DNA of 64,000 bases, taken from NCBI RefSeq assembly GCF_039534125.1, contig NZ_BAAAUV010000018.1:91403-155402 (forward strand), written 5' to 3'. A program made the translations under genes and the position numbers. The DNA comes from Actinocorallia longicatena (GTDB lineage Bacteria > Actinomycetota > Actinomycetes > Streptosporangiales > Streptosporangiaceae). The notes beneath the pieces were generated by a model. The model made no database searches, was not told the origin of the DNA, and worked only from the letters and a program-made list of their open reading frames with translations. Positions 35,309 through 45,022 of this stretch are shown one piece after another (the first letter of the stretch is position 1; every line of letters starts with the position of its first letter).

Positions 35309-35392
35309 ACGCGCCCTCCCCGCCCTGGCCCGCCCCACCGGCGGCCCCTCTGTTGCGTTTAGACGCCCTTTACCTTCCCTCTGTTCGCCGTC

Positions 35393-37105
35393 TTAGTACA
35401 GAGGGAGATGGTGCCAGGTGGTGACGGCCGTGGTGATGAGGGCGATGGTGGTGAGCGTGGTGAGCCCGGCGAGGAGGGACCAGCGGCCCGCCTGGTGGCC
35501 GATGGGGACGAGGCCCGGTTTGCGGCCCTTCGCCTCCCAGGGGGCGCGGAGGGGGAGGGCCGGGGGGACCTCGCGGAGGTCGGGCGGGAGGTCGGGGGCC
35601 ATGACGGGGCCCCTGCCGGTGATGGCCAGGCCCGTGACCCAGCCGACCAGGGCGGCGACGTCGCGGATGGGGGTGTCGAAGCCGGAGGGGAAGACGCGGA
35701 CCTCGGCGGCGAGTTGGTCGAGGGTGCGGAGGGTGTTGCCGAGGCCCAGGGCGTCCAGCCAGACGCGGGGGTCGGCCCTCAGGTCGCGGCCGATGGAGGT
35801 GCGGGCCAGAAGGTCGGCCTTGGTCACGACCACGGCGATGCGCTTCTGGCGGCCTCGGTCGGGGCGTGAGCGGAGCTCGTTCAGGACGCGCTGGAGGGTG
35901 TCGGAGGGGTCCTCGTCGGAGGTCGCCACCGGGACCGAGCGCTCGGCCTCGGTGAGGGTGCGGCGGACCTCGGGGAGGGCGAACGGGTCCAGGACGAAGA
36001 TCAGGGCCTCGCTGTGGTCGAGGTAGCGCAGCGACTCGACCTGGGCGGCGCCCGTGAAGTGCTCGCCGGCCGGGTCGTACAGGTAGAGGATGCGGTGGCG
36101 GGCACCGGGGAGTTCCAGGTCGACCATGGTCGCCAGCGGCAGCTCCGGGCCCGTCTTCGCGAGCTGGCCGCCGCGGGCGAACTCCTCGACGGCGTTGGCG
36201 TAGGCCTGCTGGTGGCGCTGCTCCACGAAGGCGACGCGGCCCTCGATCTCGCGGGCCCTGGCGTGCATCGCGCGGATCGCCAGGAACATGAAGGTCGTCT
36301 TGCCCGCCGCGGGGCCGCCGATGAACGGGACCGGCTCCACCCGCACCCGGCCGATGCGGTCGGGAAGCCGTCCGCCGCAGTGCGGGCAGGACGCCGCCAG
36401 CCGGTACCGGCCCAGCGGGACGGTCGTCGGCAGCCGGGCCCCGCACTCGCAGACGTGCCGGAACGCCCCCGCCGTCGAAGGCCGCAGCCGGTCGTGCCTG
36501 CGGCCGCAGCGCGGACAGGAGTACACGGGCAGCCCGATCCGCTTGTAGCAGGTCGGATGCGGGCAGGTCTGCAGGATCCGCCCGTAGGCCATGAACGCCT
36601 GCTCGACCGCCGCCAGCAGCAGCACGCACGCCAGCCAGCCCGCGAGCCCGATCGTCGCGACCACCCCGTACAGCAGGGTCAGCCCGACCCCGAGCAGCGC
36701 GACGGGCAGCGCCGCCAGCACGATCCCGCCGCACAGCGCCACCCACACGGGGAACAGGAAGAACCCCCACACCCCCGACAGCAGCCGCTGGGTGATCTGC
36801 CGGACGGCCTGGTCGGCGAGCCCGTAGATGCGGGGGACGACGGTCCCGGCCAGTGCCTGCCAGTCCAGCCAGACCTGCCGCACCAGGTAGTTGCGGTAGA
36901 CCCCGTCGGACGGGAGCACCGGCGACAGGCCGTCGGCGCGTGACGGCACGAGCGCCTTGGCCGCCGTCACCAGGTAGTACCCGAACGCCCCGATGGTGAC
37001 GGCGGTCAGGGTGAGGGCGAACAGCGGCGGGAACACGAACACGAATCCGGCCCACATGACGAACGCCCATGCCACGGCGGCGAGGAACCACAGCACCTGG
37101 GTCAT
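35393..37105 (-). CDS. Membrane zinc-ribbon GTPase (double-GTPase 2-like)
   Basis: 570 residues. Hydrophobic segments at about 5-50 and 110-170 precede a cluster of zinc ribbons (CPHPTCYK, CPRCGRR, CECG, CPHCGG; 181-245). Then comes a TRAFAC-type GTPase: P-loop GGPAAGKT (263-270), DPAGE as the Walker-B/G3 region and TKAD as G4. A last membrane segment lies near residue 550. From memory this matches the DO-GTPase2 family, which co-occurs with GAP1 and DO-GTPase1 proteins in NTP-dependent systems described by comparative genomics. Starts 4 bp after the GAP1 stop. Confidence 0.75.
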   Translation of the reverse strand: MTQVLWFLAAVAWAFVMWAGFVFVFPPLFALTLTAVTIGAFGYYLVTAAKALVPSRADGLSPVLPSDGVYRNYLVRQVWLDWQALAGTVVPRIYGLADQAVRQITQRLLSGVWGFFLFPVWVALCGGIVLAALPVALLGVGLTLLYGVVATIGLAGWLACVLLLAAVEQAFMAYGRILQTCPHPTCYKRIGLPVYSCPRCGRRHDRLRPSTAGAFRHVCECGARLPTTVPLGRYRLAASCPHCGGRLPDRIGRVRVEPVPFIGGPAAGKTTFMFLAIRAMHARAREIEGRVAFVEQRHQQAYANAVEEFARGGQLAKTGPELPLATMVDLELPGARHRILYLYDPAGEHFTGAAQVESLRYLDHSEALIFVLDPFALPEVRRTLTEAERSVPVATSDEDPSDTLQRVLNELRSRPDRGRQKRIAVVVTKADLLARTSIGRDLRADPRVWLDALGLGNTLRTLDQLAAEVRVFPSGFDTPIRDVAALVGWVTGLAITGRGPVMAPDLPPDLREVPPALPLRAPWEAKGRKPGLVPIGHQAGRWSLLAGLTTLTTIALITTAVTTWHHLPLY

Positions 37106-37109
37106 GGGT

Positions 37110-39083
37110 TCATCCCCGCAGTTCTCTGAGCGCGGCGCGAAGGCTCTGATCGTCCCTGAAGTAGGCCTCCAACTGCAACAGCGTCAGCTTCTTGGCGGTC
37201 TGGGTGCGCACCCACGCGTCCAGCGGCGTGCCGGGCGCGCGCAATGCCACCCCGACGAGCTCGAACCGGTCGCCCCGGCTGTCGGCCGTCTCGATCCAGC
37301 GGTGGATCAGCCGGTCGCGCAGGCCGCGGTCGAGGAGCTTCAGCAGGGAGGCGCGGAACACCGGCGACCGGCGCTTCAGCCGGTCGGCGACGCTCCGCAC
37401 CGTGTGGGTGGCCAGCGCCCCCGACACCTGCCCGAGGGCCCGCGCCGCCTCCTTCGGATCCCGTTCGTCCGGGACGCCCTCGGCCGCGAGCAGCCCCGCC
37501 GCGGCCGTGTTCCCCGGGAGCCGCCGGGCCAGCGCGACGGTCGGCTCCCCGTGGACGCCGTGCCGGTCGGTCAGGGACCGCAGCAGATGCAGCGCGACCT
37601 CCGGGCACCGGTCCATCGGCGCGTCCTCGACGACGTCGGCGAGGACGTCGCAGGTGGCCGAATCGAGGAGGTCGCGGCGCAGGGCCGCCCCGCCGCGCTC
37701 CAGGCCGTCGCAGATCCCGGCCAGCAGCGGCGGGCGCCAGCCGTCGGCGACACCCCTCACCGCTTCCACCAGGTCACCGGGCTCCAGCGGGTCACGCTCC
37801 TCACCGGGACGCGGGTTGACCAGGTAGAAGGCCGTCCGCTGCGCCTGCGGCCCGAGCACCTGGACGCCGAGCTCCCGGGCGACCGAGGTCAGCCCGGCCA
37901 GTGCCCCGAGGGTCTCCGCCGAGGCGAGCTTGCGTTCCAGGGCGGGCGCCAGGTCGTCCGGCGCGGACACCGTGATCTCGCCCAGCCGCGGCCGCAGGTC
38001 GGGGATGTTGATGGCGAGCCGGGCGCAGTGGTAGGCGGCGAGCGCGACCTGGTCCTTGACGGGCGAGTGCCGGTGGACGGCCGCGGCGACGTCGAAGTCG
38101 AGGTCGCGGGGGTCGAGCCGGGACCACACCCAGCCGGGGACGTGGGGTTCGCCCAGCAGCCGCACCGCCGCGGCCCTTCTGGCGGGCGGCACCTCACCGC
38201 CCCGGCAGATCGCGAGGAGCACCGCGGCCGCCTCGTAGCCTCCCGCGTTCAGCTCCGCGAGCTCGGCGAGGGCGTCCAGGCCCTCGAGATCGCGTTCCCG
38301 CCAGCAGGCGGCGACGGCCCGCGCGAACGGCCCGCCCTCCCCGGTCCCGGGACGGGTCTCCCCGGACCTCCCCGGCGGCAGCACATGGCGGGGATGGTCG
38401 GTCCGCAGCGAGGCCCAGGTGTCGGGGGTGGTCCCGACCAGGCGGTGCGGCGAGGCGACCGGGTCGGCGCTGTAGGTCGTGAACGACAGCGCGGCGGCGG
38501 CCGTGACCGGCAGCGAGTAGGACAGGACGGCGATCCAGCGGGCGATCTCGCCTGCGTCGGGGGAGACCAGGATGATTCGCTCCTGGCCGGTGGTGAGCGC
38601 GTCGAGCAGGGTGGTCAGCAGTGGATAGGGGTCGGGTAGCGCGGCCAGCCAGTGGCCGAGCGAGTCGGGGTCGAAGGCGTCGCCGGGCAGGGGATCGTGC
38701 AGCGCCGGCAGGGACGCGGCGGGCGCCTCGTGCCAGAACGGCGCCTGCCAGAACTCGATCGGGCGGTACCCCTCCAGCTCGGCCGGATCGGCGAGGACCG
38801 CGTGGGCGAGGAAGTTGCCGAACCGGCCCGAGTAGTCCTTGCCCAGGTAGCGCGAGCGGACCAGCAGCGCGCGGCCGTTCACCACGTCGTAGCCGAGCGC
38901 GACGGGCAGGTCCGCGAGCTCGGCGTCGCTGGGGGAGGGCGGGGCGTCCGGCGGGGGCCGGTAGCCCAGATAGGGCGAGATGTCGGCCTCCGCGCCCGGC
39001 GGCGGATCCGGGCTGACGGCCGTGAACTGGAAACCGGACCGGGTCGCCGAGCGCGCGGAGGTGTAGTGGAACTGCCAGGCCAT
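37110..39083 (-). CDS. GTPase-associated protein 1 (GAP1)
   Basis: 657 residues from ATG 39083, which overlaps the GTPase stop by one base (TGATG). The N-terminus WQFHYTSARSATRSGFQFTAV is the recognisable GAP1-N pattern. A middle domain with WRERDLEGLDAL and a long helical C-terminal part follow. No enzymatic motif is visible. It always seems to be encoded beside the paired GTPases, so it is presumably their adaptor or regulator; the name means 'associated', not GTPase-activating. The family call is from memory. Confidence 0.7.
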   Translation of the reverse strand: MAWQFHYTSARSATRSGFQFTAVSPDPPPGAEADISPYLGYRPPPDAPPSPSDAELADLPVALGYDVVNGRALLVRSRYLGKDYSGRFGNFLAHAVLADPAELEGYRPIEFWQAPFWHEAPAASLPALHDPLPGDAFDPDSLGHWLAALPDPYPLLTTLLDALTTGQERIILVSPDAGEIARWIAVLSYSLPVTAAAALSFTTYSADPVASPHRLVGTTPDTWASLRTDHPRHVLPPGRSGETRPGTGEGGPFARAVAACWRERDLEGLDALAELAELNAGGYEAAAVLLAICRGGEVPPARRAAAVRLLGEPHVPGWVWSRLDPRDLDFDVAAAVHRHSPVKDQVALAAYHCARLAINIPDLRPRLGEITVSAPDDLAPALERKLASAETLGALAGLTSVARELGVQVLGPQAQRTAFYLVNPRPGEERDPLEPGDLVEAVRGVADGWRPPLLAGICDGLERGGAALRRDLLDSATCDVLADVVEDAPMDRCPEVALHLLRSLTDRHGVHGEPTVALARRLPGNTAAAGLLAAEGVPDERDPKEAARALGQVSGALATHTVRSVADRLKRRSPVFRASLLKLLDRGLRDRLIHRWIETADSRGDRFELVGVALRAPGTPLDAWVRTQTAKKLTLLQLEAYFRDDQSLRAALRELRG

Positions 39084-40201
39084 CAGGCGTCCAGCATGCC
39101 GAAGCGGTGCAGCAGCCACAGCAGCGGGTCCTCGACCCGGTACGGGCGGACGCCGCCGGGACCCACCTTGTCCTCGCGCGGCATCGCGCCGAGGGCCGAA
39201 AGGCCGAACAAGCCGTACTCCTCGTAGTGCTGGTCGAGATAGCGGTCGAGATCGCCCGCGCCCCAGTCGTGCAGCAGGGCCCTGACCTGGGCGTCGACCG
39301 ACTCGCGGTCGTCGGCGTCGAGGGCTCCGGAACGGGTGCGGGAGCGGTGGAGGGCGGACTGGCGCGGCAGCGGAAGAGCGTCGATCTTGGTGAGGGCGAC
39401 GGCGACCGGCACCCTGATCCGGCCGCCCTGACGCTGGGCGAGCGGCTCGGTGACCCGCGCCAGGACGTCCAGCGGCTCGCTCTCCTGGGCGCCGTCGGTG
39501 AGTTCGAGCGGGTCGGCCAGGAAGATGATCGCGTCGGCGGCCTCGAGGTACTTCAGGTGCAGATCGCGGACGTCGCGGCTGCGCAGATCCTCGCCCGCGG
39601 TGTCGAACAGGACGAGCGTGAGGGCCTCGGTGCGCGACCCGAACCGGCCCTTCACCCGTCGCGACAGCAGGTAGACCAGGGGTTCGCGCGGCGCGGTCGC
39701 GGCGCTCGGGGTGGTCGGCAGCAGCCGCTCCTGCTCGAACAGCGGCCGGGCGAAGTCCCGTTTGTACCGTTCGATGGTCCGGTCGTCGCAGGCCACGAGC
39801 GAGGTCTCCAGCTCGTTGCCGACCCGGTTGCGCAGCTCGTGCAGGAGCACCGCGATGTAGGTGCTCTTGCCCGCGTTCTTCGCCCCGACCAGCGCCACGA
39901 TCCGGCCGGGGGTGTCGCAGTAGGCGGGTGCCAGCTCGTGGTGGCATTCGGGGCAGACCCGCCGTCCGCTCTCCCGCGAGCAGGCGGGGCACTGCGACCT
40001 CGCCCCGCGGCCGGTGAAGACCGGCGGCAGCACCGCGCCCGCCTGGGTGCCCAGGTAGCCGGCGAGCTCCTTGTCGAGCACGGGATCGCAGCCGACGCCC
40101 CGCCCGGCCCGGCCGAGGCAGCGGTAGGCGATCTGCTGGCGGGCGATGACCGCGAAGCAGTACGGGCAGGTGACGGCGTCTTTCTTGGCCCGAGCTCTCA
40201 T
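39083..40201 (-). CDS. Soluble zinc-ribbon GTPase (double-GTPase 1-like)
   Basis: 372 residues from ATG 40201, coupled to the preceding stop (ATGA). Several N-terminal zinc ribbons (CPYC, CLGR...CDP, CPAC, CPECHHE) precede the GTPase: P-loop GAKNAGKS (106-113), switch II DTAGED, G4 TKID and SALG as G5. There is no membrane segment. It pairs with the membrane GTPase two genes downstream, with GAP1 between them. Function is unknown; the GTPase cycle should be real because all G motifs are present. Confidence 0.75.
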   Translation of the reverse strand: MRARAKKDAVTCPYCFAVIARQQIAYRCLGRAGRGVGCDPVLDKELAGYLGTQAGAVLPPVFTGRGARSQCPACSRESGRRVCPECHHELAPAYCDTPGRIVALVGAKNAGKSTYIAVLLHELRNRVGNELETSLVACDDRTIERYKRDFARPLFEQERLLPTTPSAATAPREPLVYLLSRRVKGRFGSRTEALTLVLFDTAGEDLRSRDVRDLHLKYLEAADAIIFLADPLELTDGAQESEPLDVLARVTEPLAQRQGGRIRVPVAVALTKIDALPLPRQSALHRSRTRSGALDADDRESVDAQVRALLHDWGAGDLDRYLDQHYEEYGLFGLSALGAMPREDKVGPGGVRPYRVEDPLLWLLHRFGMLDA

Positions 40202-42771
40202 CGCTCCTGCTTCAGTCTGCGGACGGGGGGATCGGCGAGCTCGGCCTCCGGCGAGGAGAAGCACCTCAGCCAGAAGGGGCCCTCCCGCTTGGGCATCGGG
40301 ACCCGCAGCGTGGTCGGCGCGCTCAGGTCGAAATCCTGCCAGGACACCAGGATCTCACCGTCACCGGGACGCTGCGGCATCACCTTGCCGTCCCGGACGA
40401 CGAGGTCGAGCCGGGTCAGCCTGACCGGCTTCTCCGGCGTGAGCGTGATCACCAGCGCGCGCTTCCACAGCGGTCCCGCCGTCTCGACGTCGTAGCGGAC
40501 CACGGGACGGGCGGCGACCGTCGCGGTGACCGCGGGCCCGGTCAGGATCGCCCCGTCGTGGTCGGAGGTGCCGCACACGCCGACCCTGACCGGGTCGGAC
40601 TCCGGCACCGGAAGATGCACCCCGCCCTCGGCGGCGTAGGAGGCGCGCGAGACGCTGATGCGCTTCGCGGCCCCGTCGGCGATCTCGTAGGTGACCGCGA
40701 CGGCGGCGGCGTCACCGGGCCAGACGAAGCCGAGATGCACCTCGGCCCCGCGCCGCTGGGCGACCAGGCCGCTCGGCGCGGGCAGGTCCACGTGCCGCCG
40801 CGACGCCCCGATCGCCACCGACTCGCCCGCGACGGTCACCAGGAGCAGCACCCCGCTCGCGCCCGGCCGCACGACCAGGCCCTGGGCGTGCGGGGTCGCG
40901 TCGATCCGCTGCCCGGCGAGATCGGCCAGCGGGAGGACGGCCCCCTGCGGCCAGGGCGGGTCGCGGTCGAGCAGGAACGCCTCGACGACGCCGTGGTCGG
41001 GGGTGGGGAAGCGCAGCAGGATCCGGTCCCGGGCGTAGGGCTCGACCGTGAAGTCCGTGACGGGCTCGGGCAGCGCGTGCGGGGTGACCGTCACCCGGAC
41101 ACCCGGGGTCTCCACCTCACCGGCCCCGTCGGGGTAGACGGCGCAGACCCGGTAGTGGTGGGCGGTCCCGTTGTCCACGCCGCGGTCGGTGAAGCCCTCG
41201 CGGCCGGCCTCGACGGGAGCACCGTCCCGGTACACGACGATCCGGGCGGCCTCGGCCGGGCACTCCCACAGCCCGGTCACCGTGCCGTCGCCGGCCGCCA
41301 GCCCGACCCGGCCGGGTTCGGGACGCAGCACGACCGGCCCGGCGGCGACGGGGGAGGAGGTCGCCTCGCCGCGCCGGGCGTAGACCGCGTAGTACAGCGG
41401 GACGTTCACCGGCGGCGCGGGGTCGGCTCCGGCCGGGACGAGCGAGCCGTCGGCCGAGTCGAACGGAGCCCGGCCCGCCCGGCGCACGACCTCGTGGACG
41501 ATGTCCCCGGCCCGCGAGGGCGACGCGGTGTGCACGACGCGGACACCGGTGCCGTCCACGGAGACCCGGACGTCCGAGGGCGGCAGCGGCGGAAGCCTCC
41601 GCTGGTGCTCGGCGGCCCCCGGCAGGTCGGACGCCAGCCGCAGGGCGTCCTCGAGACGGAGCCAGGCCTCGTCGAGGTCGCCCCGGCCGGTCAGGTCGAG
41701 GGCCTCGTCGAGCAGCCGCGACGCCGACGCCACGCGCTGCCGCGCCTCCTCGATCTGGGCGGCCGCGTCGGGATCGGTGATGGAGTCGCCGAGCAGGGCG
41801 GCGGCGTGCGCCTGGCCGGAGTCCAGGAGCTCCCGCAGCCGGGCGGAGGGCCCCGAGCCGCCGGTGCCCTCGCGGCCGATCGCGAACACCAGCCGCCGGG
41901 CGTCGTGCGGATCGAGGCCGAGGCCGCGCACGGCCAGGTCCATCAGCGCGCTGTCGGAGGCGCGCTGGGCCCGACGGTCGCGCAGCCGGGAGACGAGGTC
42001 GTAGCCGAGCAGGTCGTGCAGGAATCCCTCGCGCAGCGCGGTCCGCAGCGCGACCAGGACGGTCTCGGCGTGCGTGGCGCTGGTGTCGCGGGGCCGGCGC
42101 GCCCACTCCCCGGCGACGCGCTGCAAGGCCTGGAAGGCCCCCATGTCGTCGATCCGGTGACCGCCCGCCGAGACCCCGCCGAAGATCCGGATGCCGCCGG
42201 CCCGCTCGCCGATGAGGAAGGCCAGCAGATGCCGCGACCCGAGCACCTGGAGCGACTCCTGGGCCTTGGCGTAGCCGGGGTAGGGCGGCCCGGACGGCAG
42301 GACGTCGGGCTCGTGCACCTCGACGCCGTCGATCCGCAGGAGCTGTCCGAGCTCGGAGCGGGAGATCCCGCCGTCACGGGCGATCGCCTCGCACTCGGCG
42401 GGGGCGAGCAGCCGCAGCGGCCCGGCGGCGTCGAGCAGGCGCTTGCGGACCTCGGCGCGGCGGGCGGCGTTGCGTTCGTCGCCGCCCCGCAGCCGCTGCC
42501 GCAGCGGCCCGAGGTCGCCGTGCTCGGCCGCGGTGAAGATCGGCGTGAGCGTGCGGTGCTCGGCCTCGAGCCGGTCGATCAGCTTGCGGTACTTCAGCTG
42601 GCCGCGCGACCGCCGCCAGCTCTGCCGCACCTGCTTGACCTGCGCGGTGACGCTCTCGGCCGACATCGGCTCGGCCAGCCGGTACCGCACGCGCAGGTCT
42701 TCGGGCGGCTGGTCACCGGCCGCCCTGGCCGGTTCCAGCACCTCCCGTTTGTAGTCGTCATCGAACGACAC
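40198..42771 (-). CDS. Large beta-sandwich (FN3-like) protein of the GTPase/Hsp70 operon
   Basis: 857 residues. The first 130 or so are helical and charged (DDDYKREVLEPARAAGD, VRQSWRRSRGQLKYRKLIDRL). A helical middle section includes tandem helices near 330-400. The C-terminal 450 residues read as three or more Ig/FN3-like beta-sandwiches (VTDFTVEPYARDRILLRF, LVAQRRGAEVHLGFVWPG). No signal peptide, no J-domain HPD motif, no catalytic motif. Lying 4 bp after Hsp70 and overlapping the GTPase gene, it could be an Hsp70 client or co-factor, or the effector platform. Confidence 0.6.
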   Translation of the reverse strand: MSFDDDYKREVLEPARAAGDQPPEDLRVRYRLAEPMSAESVTAQVKQVRQSWRRSRGQLKYRKLIDRLEAEHRTLTPIFTAAEHGDLGPLRQRLRGGDERNAARRAEVRKRLLDAAGPLRLLAPAECEAIARDGGISRSELGQLLRIDGVEVHEPDVLPSGPPYPGYAKAQESLQVLGSRHLLAFLIGERAGGIRIFGGVSAGGHRIDDMGAFQALQRVAGEWARRPRDTSATHAETVLVALRTALREGFLHDLLGYDLVSRLRDRRAQRASDSALMDLAVRGLGLDPHDARRLVFAIGREGTGGSGPSARLRELLDSGQAHAAALLGDSITDPDAAAQIEEARQRVASASRLLDEALDLTGRGDLDEAWLRLEDALRLASDLPGAAEHQRRLPPLPPSDVRVSVDGTGVRVVHTASPSRAGDIVHEVVRRAGRAPFDSADGSLVPAGADPAPPVNVPLYYAVYARRGEATSSPVAAGPVVLRPEPGRVGLAAGDGTVTGLWECPAEAARIVVYRDGAPVEAGREGFTDRGVDNGTAHHYRVCAVYPDGAGEVETPGVRVTVTPHALPEPVTDFTVEPYARDRILLRFPTPDHGVVEAFLLDRDPPWPQGAVLPLADLAGQRIDATPHAQGLVVRPGASGVLLLVTVAGESVAIGASRRHVDLPAPSGLVAQRRGAEVHLGFVWPGDAAAVAVTYEIADGAAKRISVSRASYAAEGGVHLPVPESDPVRVGVCGTSDHDGAILTGPAVTATVAARPVVRYDVETAGPLWKRALVITLTPEKPVRLTRLDLVVRDGKVMPQRPGDGEILVSWQDFDLSAPTTLRVPMPKREGPFWLRCFSSPEAELADPPVRRLKQER

Positions 42772-42775
42772 GCGC

Positions 42776-44359
42776 CTAGCTCACCTGCACGCGCGACAGG
42801 TTGCGGCGCGAGGTCTCGACGTCGTCCTCGGACATCCCGCCGACGTCCACCTGGAGGTCGAGCCGCTCGCCCGTCTCCTTCTCCACGGCCGTGACGTGCA
42901 GCAGCCCGGACGAGTCGAGCGTGAAGGTGACGGAGATCGGCCAGCCGGCGCGCTTGCCCGAGGGGACCCGCACCGACCCCGTCGCGATCTCGTTGTTGTC
43001 GGACGGCTCCGCCGACGGCACCGCCCCCGCCTGCTCCATGACCCGCACGTCGGCGCTGGTCTGCTCGTCGTGGACGGTGAAGAAGTCCTCCGACCGTGAC
43101 GCCGGAAGCTCGTCGTTGGCCAGCACCAGGTGCACGACCTCCTCGGCCTGGCTGTCCCGGTTGAGCACCACGATCCCGAAGGCCCGCGACGCCACCGTCT
43201 TGATCTTCCGGGCGGCGATCTGCTTCTGCTGCTCGGCCGAGAGCCCCGCCCGGTTGGCCATCTCCTCGGCCTGGTCCTGGGCGCCCTCCATGAGCAGCCG
43301 CCGGAACGTCTCCTCGAAGGCGTACAGGGCGGCGCCCTTGGCGACGGCCAGGTCGGGGTCCTGGAGTCTGGGGGTGAGGCCGAGCTCGGTCTGGAGCCGG
43401 GCCGCCACCGCGGGCATCTTGGTGGAGCCGCCGACGAGCACCAGGTCGTCGTAGTCCTCGACGCCCTTCTCGCGGGCGATCGCCAGGGTCCGCCCGGTGA
43501 TCTCTATCGTCCGGTCGAGGAGGTCCTTGGTGATCTCCTCCAGGGTGTCGCGGGTGATCTCGACGCTGGCCACGCGGCCGCCGTGCATGACCCGGACCAC
43601 GTGCTGCGTGCGCGAGGTGAGGGCCTTCTTGGCCTCCTCGGCGTCGCGGCGGAGCTGCTGCTCGGTCTGCTTGTCGTCGAGCGGGTCGCCGGCGTCGGGG
43701 TGCTCGGTCGTGAACCGCTCGGCCAGATGCTCCACCAGCCGCGAGTCCCAGTCGGCGCCGCCCAGCTCGTGGTCGCCGTCGGTGCAGATGACCTCGATGT
43801 GGCCGCCGCGCAGCGCGATGACGGTCGTGTCGAAGGTGCCGCCGCCCAGGTCGTAGACCAGGATCGTGCGGTCGCGCTCGGGGTTGAGCACCCCGTAGGT
43901 GACGGCCGCGGCGATCGGCTCGGAGATGATGTCGATGACGTTCAGCCCGGCGATCCGGCCCGCCTTGCGGGTGGCGTCGCGCTCGGCCGCGCCGAAGTAC
44001 GCCGGAACGGTGATGACCACGTCCCTGGCGACCTCGCCCGTCACCGTCTGGGCATCGGTGGCGAGCTTCAGCAGGATGAACGCCGACAGCTCCTCGGGGT
44101 TGTACTCGAACCCGTGGATCGCGCGGGGGACGTCCCTGCCCATGTCCCGCTTGATCAGGCTGACGACGTTGTCGGGGTACAGCACCGCGGTGTCCTTGGC
44201 CTGCGCGCCGACGATCACGTTGTCCCCGGACTCGAAGTACACCACCGAGGGCGTCGTGTCGGTCCCCTCGAGGTTCCGCAGGACGGTGGGCCGCCCGACG
44301 TCGTCGATGCTGGCGATGCACGAGTAGGTGGTGCCGAGGTCGATCCCGTATACAGCCAT
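42776..44359 (-). CDS. Hsp70-family chaperone (short DnaK paralogue)
   Basis: 527 residues from ATG 44359. The actin-like ATPase is complete: YGIDLGTTYSC (phosphate 1), VYDLGGGTFD (phosphate 2), VLVGGSTKMP (adenosine) and EPIAAAVTYG. A substrate-binding beta domain follows, but the lid is short; canonical DnaK has 600-640 residues. This is therefore a specialised paralogue rather than the housekeeping chaperone. It lies 4 bp after grpE, and no dnaJ or hspR is adjacent. The operon context ties it to the double-GTPase system. Confidence 0.88.
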   Translation of the reverse strand: MAVYGIDLGTTYSCIASIDDVGRPTVLRNLEGTDTTPSVVYFESGDNVIVGAQAKDTAVLYPDNVVSLIKRDMGRDVPRAIHGFEYNPEELSAFILLKLATDAQTVTGEVARDVVITVPAYFGAAERDATRKAGRIAGLNVIDIISEPIAAAVTYGVLNPERDRTILVYDLGGGTFDTTVIALRGGHIEVICTDGDHELGGADWDSRLVEHLAERFTTEHPDAGDPLDDKQTEQQLRRDAEEAKKALTSRTQHVVRVMHGGRVASVEITRDTLEEITKDLLDRTIEITGRTLAIAREKGVEDYDDLVLVGGSTKMPAVAARLQTELGLTPRLQDPDLAVAKGAALYAFEETFRRLLMEGAQDQAEEMANRAGLSAEQQKQIAARKIKTVASRAFGIVVLNRDSQAEEVVHLVLANDELPASRSEDFFTVHDEQTSADVRVMEQAGAVPSAEPSDNNEIATGSVRVPSGKRAGWPISVTFTLDSSGLLHVTAVEKETGERLDLQVDVGGMSEDDVETSRRNLSRVQVS

Positions 44360-44363
44360 GCCC

Positions 44364-44882
44364 TCAGTCTTCCTGATACTTACCGACACGGACTTGTGCT
44401 CTGCGCACGATCTGCTCGCCTCTGGCGAACCCGTCCGCGCAGACCTCGACGACGGTTCCGTCGAGGCCCTTGTCGGTGACGGGCACGGGGCCGAGCGGGC
44501 GGTGCCGATCGCGGTCGTAGGGGTCCCCGACCGCGACCTCGTACTTCTCCATCCCGGTCCGCTCGATGGCCTCGACGAGCTCGGCGCCGATCAGGTCCAG
44601 CACCTGCGGGACGCCCTCGGCGTCCGGCGGGTTCCGCTGGGCCTGACGGACCCGGTCGAGAAGCCGGTAGAGCGCGTTCCTGACGGGATCGTGCATCTGC
44701 TGGAGCTCACCGCGCCGCAGGAGCTGGTTCTCCTCGTGCAGACGGTCGATGATCTCTTCGCGGTGCTTGGCGCGCTCCTGTTCCCTTTCCAGGGTGGCGG
44801 ACAACCCGGAAAGGGCGGCGTAGACCTCTGAGAGGGACACCTCAGGCCGGCCTTCTTCGGGGGGACCAGGTTCACTTGACAC
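44364..44882 (-). CDS. GrpE-type nucleotide exchange factor
   Basis: 172 residues from GTG 44882 (AGGG upstream). The N-terminal long helix (LSGLSATLEREQERAKHREEIIDRLHEEN region) suggests a coiled-coil dimer, and the C-terminal part (DGTVVEVCADGFARGEQIVRRAQVRVG) matches the beta domain of GrpE. It should serve the Hsp70 paralogue just downstream. First gene of the nine-gene minus-strand operon. Confidence 0.8.
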   Translation of the reverse strand: MSSEPGPPEEGRPEVSLSEVYAALSGLSATLEREQERAKHREEIIDRLHEENQLLRRGELQQMHDPVRNALYRLLDRVRQAQRNPPDAEGVPQVLDLIGAELVEAIERTGMEKYEVAVGDPYDRDRHRPLGPVPVTDKGLDGTVVEVCADGFARGEQIVRRAQVRVGKYQED

Positions 44883-44959
44883 GTGCAGCAACCCTAACGG
44901 CCGGTCAACCGCCACGATAGGTCTTGCCGTTCTTTCACCACCGGGTAACAGACCCGAAA

Positions 44960-44974
44960 CGTGCAACCTGCACG
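44960..44974. promoter_or_regulatory. Inverted repeat in the grpE/ACT divergent promoter
   Basis: CGTGCA-ACC-TGCACG, a perfect 6-bp inverted repeat 78 bp upstream of the GrpE start. Neither HAIR (HspR) nor CIRCE (HrcA) elements are present, so this may be the control site of the operon or of the ACT gene. Confidence 0.35.
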
Positions 44975-45022
44975 ATAGAGGGACGAACAACAGGACGAAA
45001 ATCGTCAACAGGAGGTGGCCTC

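Noticed and set aside
44883..45022. HspR (HAIR) or HrcA (CIRCE) site before grpE
   Set aside because: I found neither the CTTGAGT-type inverted repeat nor the CIRCE arms; only an unrelated 6-bp inverted repeat is present.
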